Of a stretch of DNA of 64,000 nt, positions 20,409-31,990 are shown in pieces; position 1 is the stretch's first letter, and each line of letters begins with the position of its first letter. The DNA lies in contig SIJG01000004.1 of the NCBI GenBank assembly GCA_023374025.1, positions 3,935,587 through 3,999,586 on the forward strand. The letters run 5' to 3'. The DNA comes from Heterodera schachtii (Eukaryota > Nematoda > Chromadorea > Rhabditida > Heteroderidae). The notes below the pieces were generated by a model, which worked only from the letters and a program-made list of their open reading frames with translations, ran no database searches and was not told where the DNA came from. Both the position numbers and the translations under genes were made by a program.

Positions 20409-22920
20409 ATGTTTTATCCTTTTTCGAAAATTCCATTTCCTATTATTATTCATCTTTCTTTAATTCACATTTCAAATGCAATTTCATCAGTGAGTTAATT
20501 TAAACAGGATAATTAATTTTGTCTAATCATTTTTTAATTAGGGAAGCGACAAAATGCTAATTGCATTTGTGAAAAATGATCAGAAAATGCAAATCAGCGA
20601 ATATTCAAAGCAAAAATATGAGGCACATCTTGGCATTGTGTATTTTATGAGAAAGAATTGGCACTGTGACAAAATTTGGGAGGAATTTAGAGAATATGAA
20701 CGGACAGAATGCCAAAAATATCGCAAATATTTGGACATTTTGTACGAATATTTATATAGAGAATATTTTGGAATTCCAACAGTGAAGCCAAAATTTGTGT
20801 TTAAAGACCAATTTGAAATCGAAGGACCAATAATTTATGCGATGAATTGTCTGGCAAAAATTTTCAAATTTTATTTTAATGAGAGTCCATTTTATTATCA
20901 TAATTTAAACAAATTGTTCAATTCGATTGATGGGTTTTTTCAACCAAAATTGTTAAATGAGGAGAAATTAAATTATGGAATAAAATTGGATAATGAAAAA
21001 AATTTGCCAATTAATGAAATGATTTTGCAATTGGCAATTGACACGGCGAATGAATGGCAAATAAATGAAAGTTTAGATGGAATAATCCGGCAAAATTTTG
21101 ACAAAAATTTGGAGGAAATGTTTAGAAAAGCGGAAGAAAGTTCAAACGAAGATGAAGAAGAGGAAGAATATTTTGATGTAGATATAGTAAATAAAAATGA
21201 GAACGCATTCGATGATTCATTGAAATGGGTGAGAAATGAGAAAAATTATTTTATTTTATTTTATTTTTTGCATTTTTATTAATCTATAATTAGAGACCAG
21301 ATTTTTAGGTTTTATTTTGCGGATAGTACTTGATGAGAGAAGCACGAAAAACACATTTTGTCTTAACAATTTTTGATTTAGAGCAACTTTTTAGCACCTA
21401 AAAATACCTAAAACGGGTGGGTTATCATCTATTTTGGCATTTTCGAACTTTAGCACCTATTTTGGCCTTTTTCCAGAAATTTCATAGCAAAAATGCAATA
21501 AAAACGAAAAATACACTCCTAAGAATCGATCTCAAAAAAATTTAAATATACCCCTAAAAATTGTCCAAAATTTCAGAAAATATTCCCCTAAGAAAAAAAA
21601 AATGTTCCCAAAAATTCGTCTCCAAAACTACTTTGCACTTTTTTGGCACCTATTTTAGTACCTATTTCAGGGTTTTTAGCACCTAAAAATCCAGTCTCTA
21701 TCTATAATTGTTTAGCCAAGGGCGTAGCCAGACTCTTGGCTTCGGAGGGGGCTGAAGTCAAAAATTCGATTTTTAGGGGTGTATTTTTCGTTTTTTGAAG
21801 TCCCGAATTATGGGGTGTATTTTACAAAATTTTTCGCCGTTTTCACCAAAAAATTACTATATTTTTTTTTGCCATTTTGGCCTGCATTTTTCAAAAATAT
21901 GGTAAAATGGGGGTCCGGCGGTGCCGATAGGCGCCGCCGGGAAAATTTTTGAGTATTTAAATGCAATTTTGTTATGAAAATTGCTTAAAATTTCAAAAAA
22001 ATTTACTGAAAATTTTATAATTTTTTTGGGTTTCGGGGGGGGGGGGGGGGGGGGGGGGCGTTTTTGGGTTTCGGGGCGGGGGGGGGGGGAGGCTTTAGCC
22101 CCCTCAGTTTTTTTGGGTTTCTGGGCGGGGGGGGGGGGGGGGTGAGGCTTAGCCCCCTCAGTTTTTTTGGGTTTCGGGGGGAGGGGCTTTAGCCCCCTCA
22201 GCCCCCCCCCCTGCCTACGCCCTTGGTTTAGACGGATGACGCATTGTTTTCTGAGTTTGTGAAAGCACAAGCGGTGACAGATCTTCAGAAATTTAAACAT
22301 TTAATAGAAGGATACAGCAATTATGAAAAAGTTAATGAGGATGATTTGATACAACAATGTGCATCATATCTTTGCGTCGTTTACTTTTTCCGAAACAATT
22401 GGCAACAATGTGAGGGAACTTGTGATGATAATAATACAAATTGTCAAATGTACCGTAAACATTTGCACATTTTGTACGAATATTTGTTCCGGCTTTATGC
22501 CGAAGGTATGTGCCATTTGCTGTTCTCAGTGATTTTAATAAATTTAAAATATTTAAAATTAATTAAGCTAAAAATCCAAATGAGTCGAAACAATTGGCAC
22601 CGGTAATTAGGCCAATATTTGTTGGTGCATCTGGCAGAGCTCTAAGCTTAATTGAGGTTCTCATTAATTTAAATTTTGTTGCGAAATATTCTTGCAAGAA
22701 AGAATATGATTTGGCTACCAAATCGTATGCAATGGAATTGGTAAATGAGGTGGAATTCAATTATGATAAAAATATTAAAGAGAATTTAAATGATTCGACG
22801 GATTTAAACGAATCGATGGACACTTATGAAATCATTCGAAAGGAATTTGAGCAAAAAATGGAAAAAATATGTGAAGGAAAATGTGGACAGCTCAAAGAAA
22901 CTCTTTGGTTTACTGGATAA
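20409..22920 (+). CDS. Secreted two-domain family protein, intact copy (464 aa)
   Basis: Exons 20409-20489, 20542-21228, 22232-22505, 22568-22920; frame closed at 1395 bases. Exon 1 is a signal peptide (MFYPFSKIPFPIIIHLSLIH, cleavage near SNA). Exon 2: EAHLGIVYFMRKNWHCDKI, TECQKYRKYLDILYEYLYRE, VKPKF, LPINEMILQLAIDTANEW. Exons 3-4 repeat the domain in diverged form (YFFRNNWQQC, MYRKHLHILYEYLFRLYAEA, VIRPIF). Intron 2 is 1003 bases because two MITEs (21291-21700, 21716-22226) sit in it. The second abuts the 3' splice site. The C-terminus is shorter than in other copies. Function unknown. Secretion, copy number and divergence suggest an effector-like family, which is inference. Confidence 0.82.
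21291..21700. mobile_element. hAT-type MITE, 410 bp, in intron 2
   Basis: Inverted ends TAGAGACCAGATTTTTAGGT and ACCTAAAAATCCAGTCTCTA. Exact 8-base duplication TCTATAAT at 21283-21290 and 21701-21708. The interior has repeated TAGCACCTA and CCTAAGAA motifs. Degenerate relatives lie at 59340-59640 and 30840-31060. Confidence 0.9.
21716..22226. mobile_element. 511-bp TIR element with long G runs, at the splice acceptor
   Basis: Inverted ends CCAAGGGCGTAGCCAG and CTGCCTACGCCCTTGG. The flanks are TTTAG at 21711-21715 and 22227-22231. The interior has tracts of up to about 20 G and tandem GAGGCTTTAGCCCCCTCAG units, plus the GC hairpin CCGGCGGTGCCGATAGGCGC. The right TTTAG is the 3' splice site of exon 3. 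The proline-rich ORF on the minus strand is an artefact. Confidence 0.82.
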
Positions 22921-23028
22921 GAGTGAAAAAATAAATTTTAAATTCATACTAATTAGGTGAACAATAAATTAAGTGATTTAGTTTTTAATGAAATTCAAAT
23001 TCCAACCATATTGGACAATCTTACTATC

Positions 23029-23409
23029 CGTGGTGAGTCGAAGGACAAAAAGTGCAAAGTTTGCAAAGTTTTTTGACTAAATCAACTCACAACTTCTTTT
23101 TTTTTAGACTCAACCAAATTGCACAATCTTGGTATCATACGATAGTCCTTGAATTGCTTTATTAGTTTGTTAAATTTCAAAAAGTTTTATTAAGTTTTTC
23201 AAAAGTTATGACAATTTTTTCATTTTTTTTGGTTAGAACTTTTGAAAAACTTAGTAAATTTTTTGAAATTTAGCAAGCTAATAAAGCAATTCAAGGGTTA
23301 TCGTATGATACCAAGATTGTGCAATTTGGTTGCGTCTGAGAAAAGTTATGAGTTGATTTAGTCAAAAATTAACAAATTTTGCATTTTTTGTCCTTTGACA
23401 TAGCACCCA
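23029..23409. mobile_element. Foldback element, about 380 bp
   Basis: Two arms of about 170 bases are inverted copies: GGTATCATACGATAGTCC pairs with GGTTATCGTATGATACC, and GAAGGACAAAAAGTGCAAA pairs with TTTGCATTTTTTGTCC. A short spacer at about 23210-23235 separates them. Flanks share TACTATC. Related foldbacks lie at 36150-36440 and 53400-53775. A transcript would form a long hairpin. Confidence 0.85.
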
Positions 23410-23590
23410 TACTATCATTCAAAAGTTCTTGATGAGCAGAACCCTTTCGAAGCAAATGTTAAGCATTTTGAAAAAAGTTAATGCATCTGAACGTTTACTT
23501 TTGCTTATAAAAGTCTCTCCTCATCAAGAGCTAAAATTTTATTTCTATTATTCTTATTTTGTTTGATTTCGGCATTTTAAAAATTATGGC

Positions 23591-24170
23591 CAGGTAACGG
23601 ATTTATATGTGCTAAAAAACCCTCAAAATATGTGCTAAAACCCCAAAAAAGGCAAAAATATGTGCCAAAAATTGAAAAAAACTGCTCATAAATAAGCGAA
23701 TTTCTCAAAAAAGTCTCTTTTTTTTTTTTACAAATTTTGCTAGTATAATGCTAATCAAAAGCATTATAATGCTTTTTGACGTAAATTTTTTCTCGCTCTC
23801 AAAGATTTACTCATTTTTCGGAATTTTCTTCGATAAAATTCTAATTAACCTTAAAAGTGAAAAAAGTCATGAAAAGCGCAAAAAAATGGAAAAAATTGAA
23901 CATTTTTGGGGACATTTTGTCAAGAATTTGATTGACAAAAAAAGAACTTTTGTAAAAAAAAATCAAAATTTCTAAAAATTGCCAAAATATTTGCCAAAAA
24001 CTACCAAAATATGTTTTTATTCGCCAAAAACTACCAAAATATGTTTTTATATGTGCTGAAAACTCGCTCTGATTGAAAGGAAAACAGGTAAAAATGCTAT
24101 TTTTGAGCTTTTCATGCGATAGCATATGCGCAAAAAAAAAAAATATAAAAACATATAAATCCGTTCCCTG
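23591..24170. mobile_element. hAT-type MITE, 580 bp
   Basis: Inverted ends CAGGTAACGGATTTATATGT and ACATATAAATCCGTTCCCTG. Exact 8-base duplication ATTATGGC at 23583-23590 and 24171-24178. The interior has repeated AAAATATGTGCTAAAA and CGCCAAAAACTACC units. ORFs inside are low-complexity. Confidence 0.9.
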
Positions 24171-24279
24171 ATTATGGCAATATTCCGCAATTTTATTTCT
24201 ATATTTTAGTAAAAAAAAAAAAACGTATTATTTTATTAAAATGGAGAAAAAAATCATCGCGTTCAATTATTTTCGCCAT

Positions 24280-24427
24280 TTACACAAGCTTTTCCGGAGC
24301 CCCGCTAACGCTGTCCAAATAAATGCTGGGCCCAAAGCTTGGCGATGCGTCCTTGGCTAATTTTTCGCTAAATTCAATGTCTTCGTCCACAGATACCGTT
24401 CGTTGTCGTTGATGTATTCGAGTGAAT
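24280..24427 (-). CDS. Terminal coding exon of an unidentified conserved-looking gene
   Basis: Minus strand: after a TTTTTCTAG acceptor, 49 codons run to a TAA at 24282-24280 (phase 2 entry; RTVSVDEDIEFSEK, then FGPSIYLDSV and APEKLV at the end). It is GC-richer and has more balanced codons than the surroundings, unlike the family genes. I cannot find the upstream exon: the open segment at about 24460-24540 would give a stop at the junction. The product is not recognised. Confidence 0.45.
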
Positions 24428-25003
24428 CTAGAAAATTTTTCTAAAATTATTCCAATTTTCTACCAATAGGGGAGGTGACGACACCCGAGTTTCGGCTTTT
24501 CAAACCCCTTCAAAAGAGGGGAGGAGGCTCTATTGGAGGGGCAGGGGAAGGGATGTTCGTTTCTGCGCCAACGATTCGGCGCCGACATTTTGGCGCAAAA
24601 TCAAATTAAAAAAAATAATAAAAATAATGAATTAAAAGAATTAAGACTTCCATAAGGGTATCGATAGTATAAAGAATGCCTCAAAAAATGCAATTTCGTG
24701 AGTTGAAAACTTTGTACGTGTTATTTCTTCTTTTTTTTAGTCCAACAAATTTCTTAGTGATTATTTGCGTTTTTTTTTTTGTTGTTTTGTAACATTTTAA
24801 TTTTGGAAAATTGAATTTTTATACTCTATTCAAGACAGGTGGTTCTATTGGAGGGGTACCAAATTAAATTTTTATTCAAAATATTTTTTTATTACTGTAA
24901 TGAGCAGCATGCACAGCCGACAATCATCGTAATGCAGAGTAGAAGAGTACTCGAAAGCCACAATGTCTCGATTAGGAATGTTAGGGTTACTATAAAAAAA
25001 AAG

Positions 25004-25006
<3 letters not shown>

Positions 25007-25042
<36 letters not shown>
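25007..25042. repeat. (TA)n microsatellite
   Basis: About 36 bases of alternating TA. It makes the Ile/Tyr ORFs on both strands meaningless. Confidence 0.95.
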
Positions 25043-25048
<6 letters not shown>

Positions 25049-25839
25049 TATTTTGAAATATCAATAATGATATTTTTATGAAAATTTGGCCAACCATTTT
25101 CATCATTTTCATTCAGCTCAGCAGTGTGGAGTTGCATTGGAATAAATCTGAAAATTTCAAAATATGTTCACCTATTTTGAATGGAAAAAAAAATCATTTT
25201 TAAGGAAATAAAATTAAAAAAAATATATTTTTAAATTTTGGGAAAACTGATAAAAACCTTAAAAATTTTCAAAAATAACAAAACGACGGACGATATTTTG
25301 CAACATCGATAAAATAAATAAGCTTATTGCTCCATTGAAGGACAATTTTCACACAATGCTTTATAATTACGGTCCATTATTTTTCGTGCCAAATACGAAA
25401 TTTTTAAATATAGAAAACGGATTTTCTAATTTTGGCATAAACATCTGACTTCTTAATTACATTTTATTTTATAATATTAAAATTATTAAATGAAAATATA
25501 TGGGAAAAATCACGCATTAAACAATATTTCTGTATGGCATTTCTTGAGAAAATGAAGTTTATAAATTGATATAAAGGCCATTAAATGAGGCTTCTCCCAT
25601 TTCATGTGCCATTTACACAGAAAATGAAATCTTTTTGATAGGCTTTTTCTTTCCCCGTCCTTTCTTAATCCGTCCGCATGGACGGCTTTGTTAATTTGTG
25701 ATAAACGAACGTCGTTTGACGTACATTGAAAAAAGTTACATATAAAAAAGGGCTAAAAGTGCGAAAAAAGGTGTAACGGTAAAGCATTTTTTTCTTTTAA
25801 GTTAGTTGCATTTGAGCTAAGCATTTGTCGTAAAATTGG

Positions 25840-26092
25840 GTCCGGATTTTAATGGCAAGCAAAAATGCCAAAAATCTGCATTTAATATGGGCTAAAAAAT
25901 GCCAAAAACCGACCGGATTTTAATGGCAAGCAAAAATGCCAAAAATCTGCATTTAATATGGGCTAAAAAATGCCAAAAACCGACATTTAATATGGGCTAA
26001 AAATGCCAAAAATCGACATTTAATATGGGCTAAAAATGCCAAAAATCGGCATTTAATATGGCCTAAAAATGCCAAAATGCGCAACAAAAGTC
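25840..26092. repeat. Tandem repeat, GCATTTAATATGGGCTAAAA units
   Basis: Five or six units of about 35 bases (AATGCCAAAAATCGACATTT, then AATATGGGCTAAA). Two larger copies starting TCCGGATTTTAATGGCAAGC precede them. A single or partial copy is at 29420-29500 in unit 2 and near 26620-26660. Confidence 0.85.
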
Positions 26093-26871
26093 GTAAAATA
26101 ATAAACCGTCAGAGGATGAAACTAATTACTCTTACGACAGTTCATAAGAAAAAAAAATGTGTCGTAGAATAAGTGAGAAAATATATGTTTGATCAAAATA
26201 CGATTAAAAAAATGAATAAAAATATTAATCAGCAACTGTGTAAATGCAAAATCACTTATGAAAATGAACGTAAATTTTATTTTTCTCGGTCTTATTTATA
26301 ATAAGGAATTTTTATTTGTTTTAAATTGTTTTAATTTATTTAATAATTTTATTAAAACCGCCGATCTCCACCCAACTTTGAATATGGAGTCATCGGTTGC
26401 CCCTTCCCCGACCCTGATCAGCTAGTTATTTTTTATGCCTTTCACTCACATCTTAATAAGCAAATTAAGAATTTTTATAAAAGTGGCGTCTAATAAAATA
26501 AACCACTTGTATTACTAATAATATTAATTTGATTTAAAATTTACCCGGAAATATTTAAATATGAAATTAAAAAATAAATAAATACAAATTATATCCGGAT
26601 TTATGGGGCTAAAAAACTCCAACAATGTGCGTTCAATATTAACTAAAAATGCCAAAATAGGTGTAACAAAAAACAGGCTTTATCTATGCCTGTTTTGAAT
26701 GTCATATCTTAAAATTTTTTATGTTAGTTTAGTCAATCTCTAATAAAAAAAAATATTTATTAAAAATAAATCATTTATAATTATGACATTAGCGAAAGCA
26801 ATTAAAATGGAATATTTGCGCGAAAAAGCAAGACTATGTTGTATTCCCATTTGATTTTTTAATCAATTTTC

Positions 26872-27728
26872 TCAACGAATAACATGGTGAACAGTTGAAG
26901 GAACATTGTTGGCCACTAAAAAATAATTTTAATATTTATTTTCAAATAAACAATCCAAGTGTCTAATAAGATTTCTATAATAAAAAAACCTAAATTCCAA
27001 AAACTTTCTTTAATTACATACAAATATAAGGTATAAAAATTATAAAAAATTTTGGTTTACTGTATAAACTTTAAATTTCAAAAATAATCAAATCTTTTCA
27101 ATTAAAACCCTCAATAAAAAAGTTGAAAAACTTAATTACTAAAATGTATCCATTTGCAAATTTAATTTCTTAATTGCCCTTAATTAGTTTTTGGCTTTAA
27201 ACAACACACCATTGTTCATGAGTTCGGCACAGTTTGGCACATACATGAGCATCCAAAATCCATTGTCTGACAGCCGATAGAACATTTTCATTTTTGCCAG
27301 GACGGCATTCATCGCCTGAGGCGATGCCGTGGTGCCATTGTTATTGGTGAACCCTAATTGTCCCACAGCACCAGTGATCATTTCTGGCGTGATCAACTGC
27401 GTAACGCACCAGCCATTGGCGGCTGCCATTTCGGTTGCTGATGCGGATGGACAAAACTGTGCCAAGTTTAATAAAACTGTGCCAAATTTAAATATTTGAT
27501 TATTTTATTATTATTAATATCAATAAAATCTTTTTATTAATTTACCTTTTGAAGCAGCATTTTTCGCACTTTTTCATCCTTAAATGACGCACTTTTTGTG
27601 CATGACAACGCAAAACAACGTTCATCGGCACCAGCAATTTGAGGTGGTAATGGCGGATCATTTTCTTTTTCCCCAAAACAATTGTGAAAAATTGCGGAAA
27701 ATAATAAAATGAGCACAAAAAATTGCAT
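26872..27728 (-). CDS. Small secreted cysteine-containing protein, copy 1 (157 aa)
   Basis: Exons 27728-27546, 27456-27210, 26915-26872. Signal peptide MQFFVLILLFSAIFHNCFG, then PPLPPQIAGADERCFALSC. Exon 2 starts FCPSASATEMAAANGW and ends YVPNCAELMNN. I propose a third exon of 14 codons (ANNVPSTVHHVIR). It has a TTTTTTAG acceptor and matching phase. The same block is preserved at 29999-29956 and 63162-63122 with mostly silent or conservative change. If exon 2 is not spliced at 27210 it instead reads to a stop at 27184 (151 aa). Five cysteines remain after signal cleavage. No family recognised. Confidence 0.68.
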
Positions 27729-27894
27729 TTTTTCTGTAATTCAAACAATTATTCAACTTTTAAATAAAATTTTATTCTTCAAACCATACGAAAAATTAAT
27801 TTCAACAAAAATAATTAATTTTTTATGACGCCTAATTATTTTATTAGCATGCGATGTTTTTCTTAAATAGCATAGTTGTCCTTGAAAATGTCTA

Positions 27895-28495
27895 AATTAT
27901 CTTTAAGGATGCCCTTGCCATTTTATAATTATTATTATAGTAAAAAAAAAAAAAATTAAAATTTATCATTGTGAATAATTAATGAAAAGAAGAAACAAAT
28001 TTTGTATATCAAAATCATTTTATTTATAAATATTCTTTAATTTAATTAATTTTTATTTAATAATACGGAAAATTAAAGAATTATTTTCATTGTTAAGTTT
28101 AAATAAATAAAGCAATTTGGAATTGAAAGAAATGTGTGAATTTATCGTGTTTTTAACTAGTTTTATAATTATATTGCGCTGATGATAAAAATTTTTTCTT
28201 TTGGTTGAACTAAAATTTAGATCAAAACAATCCCATCGCACGGACAAAACAAAACCTTCATTATAATCCATCATTTTTACGATAAATTCGAAGACATTAT
28301 GAAATTAATTATGTAATTAATTATTTTTGAATCATTCTCAAATGTCTGAGTTGGAACAAAACCCTTGAAAACAGGTTCCAAAAATTGGAATATAGATTGA
28401 AGTTCCAATACAGCAGAGAGCGTAAAAATTGCACTCTAACAATCTTTTTTTACCATTTTGAAAAATTTTGATTTTATTACGTCGAAGCTTAATCC
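27895..28495 (-). repeat. Shared upstream flank of secreted genes
   Basis: Matches 32030-32800 and 35280-36007 (CCTTGCCATTTTATAATTAT, AATTTATCATTGTG, CGCACGGACAAAACAAAACC, TCAAATGTCTGAGT, end at TCGAAGC) and the inverse segment 16470-17130. It lies about 170 bases upstream of the ATG at 27728. The ORF MMDYNEGFVLS within it is not conserved. Confidence 0.7.
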
Positions 28496-29955
28496 GGTTT
28501 TAAATCATTTTTTCATTTTTAAAAAATGTATTTATTATTTTTTCTATTTTTGTAATTTTTTTTCTTTTTGGAAATGAGTTCGGGGAAAGTGATTTTTTAA
28601 ATGTCCACAATAATTTCTTCCTGATTAATCATTCGGATTTGAAATTTTATAACCTTTTTAACTTTAGAAAATTGAATTTTATATCTTTATTCAAGGTAGA
28701 TGGTTATATTGGAGGGGTTGCAAACAAAAATTTTTATTTAAAACATATTTGTTAATAATTTAAAAATAAAATTTTTATTAAAATTTGGCCAACCATTTTC
28801 ATCATTTTCATTCAGCTCAGCAGTGTGAAGTTGCATTGGAATAATTGAAAATTTCAAAATATATTCAGGTTTTTGACTGAAAAAAACTTTTTTAAGGAAA
28901 AAAAAGAATAATAATATATTTTTAAATTTTGGGAAAACCGAAAAAAGCCTCACAAATTTTCATGGAATACCACGTAATTTGGCAACAGAGATAAAATAAA
29001 TAAAGCTAATACTCCATTGAAAAATATGGACAATTTCCACCAATGCTTAACAATGACAAGGAAATGAGGTCTTTTCATGGTCCATTAGTTTTCGCAGTTT
29101 TTTTCGTGCCAAATTCAGAATTTTTAACTATAAAGAACATGGATTTTGAAAATTTTTTGGCATGTGAAATCCAAGACTTAATATTGAAAAACATTAAAAT
29201 GAAAAATATAAGTCATGCATTAAATTATATTTTCTGTATGGGATTTTTTGAAAAAATGAAAATTTTCTAATTTGAAATATAAGGGCATTAAATGAGGCTT
29301 CTCCCATTTCATGTGCCATTTACACAGAAAATAAGTCTTTTTGATAAGCTTTTTCTTTCCCCGTCCTCTCTTATTTAAATTAGTTGCATTTGAGTTAAGC
29401 ATTTGTCGTAAAATTCGGTCCGGATTTTAATGGCAAGCAAAAATGCCAAAAACCGGCATTTAATATGGGCTAAAAATGCCAAAATGATAGCATTTAAAAA
29501 TGAACGAAAAATACCAAAATGCGTTATAAAAAAAATGTGTCCATGCTGAGGTCAACTGTAAATGCCAAATCACTTATTATCTTAAAATTTATTTTTACCG
29601 ACCTTATAATTATCAAGGAATTTTAATTTTTTATAAAAATTAATTGTTTAATTTAATTTAAATTCTACATTTAATATGTAATTTAATTTAATTATTAACT
29701 CGATGTCAAAAAAATTCGTTTTTTGTTTTTTCCTATTTAAATTGATTGTATGTCACTTTTTATTTTACAAAAAAATTTAAAAAAAAATTATTTTGTTGAC
29801 CATTTTCATGTTTGTTTAGTCAATCACTAAAGATATTTATTAAAAATAAATTTTAAAATTACGATATTTAGCGTAAGCAATTAAAATGGAAGAAATAATT
29901 ATTTGCGCGCAAAAGCAAGATTATGTATTATTCCCTTTTGATTCTTCATCAATTT

Positions 29956-31274
29956 TCATCGGATGACATGGTGAACAATTGACGGAACATTGTTGGCCAC
30001 TAAAAAAACATTTTAATATTCATTTTCAAATAACAATCGAATTTCTATAAAAAATAATCTAAATTTCAAAAAGTTCTTTAATTACAAACATTATGCTAGA
30101 AAAAAATATCAAAATTATTTGAGTTACTGTATGAATTTTAAATTTCTACTAGTAATGGAACGTTTTTCAATTAAAACCCGTTTGATAATTTATTGATTTT
30201 TTTAATTGCCCTTAATTATTTTGGTATTTAACAATGCACCATTGTTCATGTGTTCGGCACCGCACAGTTTGGCACATACAAGAGCATCCAAAATCCATTG
30301 TCTGCTAGCCGAAAAAATAGTTTCATTTTTGCCACAGCGGCATTGATCGCCTGAGGCGATGGTGTTGCCGTGGTGCCATTGTTGCTGATGGACAATTGGC
30401 CATAAGCAGAACTGATCATTTCAGGTGTGATCAACTGCGTAACGCACCAGCCATTGGCGGCTGCCATTTCAGTGGATGATGCGGATGGACAATACTGTGC
30501 CAAATTTAAATGTTGATACACTTCAGATGAACAAAAATGTGCCAAATTTAAATGTTGATACACTTCAGATGAATAAAAATGTGCCAAATTCAAATTTTCA
30601 TACAGTCCACATGGACAAAACTGTGCCAAATTTAAATGTTGATACACTTCAGATGAACAAAAATGTGCCAAATTCAAATTTTCATACAGTCCACATGGAC
30701 AAAACTGTGCCAAATTCAAATTTTCATACATTTCATATGGACAAAATTGTGCCAAATTTAAATATTTTGATACTTATTATTAGGGTCACGATTTCTAGTG
30801 ATTTTTTTTTTGCTCGATTGTTTTGAAGTAATTAGCTCAAAAAACTCATTTCTGCGTTGAAATTTTTCGATTCTTCACTATTTTGGCGTTTTGTTGCTAT
30901 TTTTCATTATTTCGGTCTTTTTGGAAAAATTGTTAACAAAAATGTAATAAAAACAACAACAAAAAAATGCACCCCTAAGAATTGAAATAATTTTTTTTTT
31001 TTTAAATACACTCCTAAGAATTGGAAAATTTTCTCAAAAATTCTTAGTGAACATTATTTTTACTCAATTTTTGGCCTTTTTATTGACTCACAGTTTGAAT
31101 CAGCATTTTGTGCAAGTTTTCATCCTTCAACGACACACTTTTTGTGCATGTCAGCACCAAACATCGTTCATCGGCACCAGCAATTTGAGGCGGTAATGGC
31201 GGATCAATTTCTTTTTCCCCAAAACAATGGGGAAAAATTGCGGAAAATAATAAAATGAGCACAAAAAATTGCAT
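29956..31274 (-). pseudogene. Small secreted protein, copy 2, with repeated splice acceptor and 5-bp insertion
   Basis: Exon 1 31274-31092 (signal peptide MQFFVLILLFSAIFPHCFG; donor GTGAGT). The conserved exon 2 is 30494-30240 (YCPSASSTEMAAANGW to YVPNCA), and the exon 3 block is 29999-29956. Relative to copy 1, exon 2 has five extra bases in the Cys-Ala region near 30255. The frame therefore leaves the conserved ending and stops at 30246. Upstream of exon 2 the acceptor region is tandemly repeated in 42-base units, all open in frame. Splicing to a more distal acceptor would add up to five blocks of 14 residues such as AQFCPCGLYENLNL. It could still encode a secreted, truncated protein of about 140 residues. 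Confidence 0.65.
30498..30755 (-). repeat. 42-bp tandem repeat carrying splice-acceptor sequence
   Basis: Six units of exactly 42 bases, each holding the TTTGGCACAG acceptor-like sequence followed by TTTTGTCC. The period is a multiple of three, so the frame stays open (14-residue units AQFCPCGLYENLNL and AHFCSSEVYQHLNL). In copy 1 this region has only one full unit and a partial one. The outermost copy has lost the AG. Confidence 0.85.
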
Positions 31275-31390
31275 TTTCTTTTTCTGTAATTTAAATAATT
31301 ATTCTACTTTTTAATTAAAAAACCCTATTTTTGAACCAAAAAATTCAAAATTAAAAAAGAAAGGAAAAAAATAAAAAACTTTGTTTTTCT

Positions 31391-31990
31391 GGTTCTTATC
31401 CCTTTTGTCACCCCCCCCTGAAATTTTTTTTTAAATAATTTTTTCTAGGGTAATTTTATGCGCTGAACACATATATGATGTTTATTTTTAGCTCTTATGC
31501 TCTTTACATGTGTTACGTGAAATTTTTTGACTATTATTTGTCGGTAATAATGTGCTTTGTTCTTCCCATTTTTCCAAAAAAAAATAATAAAAATTTAAAA
31601 AATCGTGAAAACACCTTCCCTAGGGGTTTTCGAGGTCGCTGATCACGAATCTGACACCCATTCATATTAATTCCGAACCCGAACCCGAATTCGAAGAAAA
31701 AGTTGAAAATTCAAATTTTATTTAATTTTTTACCATTGCTCGAAAATTGATTAATACTAGATATAAATTAGTAATAATTCATTGAAAAACATCAATACTG
31801 GTTATTCTGTACAGATTCTAACATAAAAGTAAATTTTTAAAAATTTGAATCTCGACTTTTTGTTCGAGTTCGGGTCCGGGATTCGGAATCGGCCAAAACT
31901 AATGTTAGATTCGTGTTCAGCGCATAAAATTAGTCTAGAAAAAATTATTTAAAAAAGAATTTCAGGGGGGTGACAAAAGGGATAAGAACC
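31391..31990. mobile_element. 600-bp TIR element with 8-bp duplication
   Basis: Terminal inverted repeats of at least 55 bases (GGTTCTTATCCCTTTTGTCA and its inverse). Exact 8-base duplication GTTTTTCT at 31383-31390 and 31991-31998. The interior includes GATCACGAATCTGACA and GAACCCGAACCCGAA. No transposase. The ends are not hAT-like, so the superfamily is open. Confidence 0.88.

Larger units (their letters stand above)
24788..28495. repeat. Segmental duplication, unit 1
   Basis: Matches 28648-32800 block by block: AAAATTGAATTTTTATA start, the CCAACCATTTTCATCATTTT block (25090 and 28790), ATGAGGCTTCTCCCATTTCA (25587 and 29293), GGCAAGCAAAAATGCC repeats, the exon 3 block, the gene, and an end at TACGTCGAAGC. 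Confidence 0.75.

Noticed and set aside
21857..22300. Proline-rich ORF on the minus strand
   Set aside because: Product of poly-G tracts inside a TIR element and crosses its end into a real exon.
16799..28274. Short ORFs starting MMDY at 16799 (+) and 28274 (-)
   Set aside because: The sequence is conserved but the frame is not: the other two copies have a stop at codon 4. It is a non-coding repeat.
29043..29270. 75-codon ORF in duplication unit 2
   Set aside because: The homologous stretch in unit 1 (about 25360) has several indels and no matching frame.
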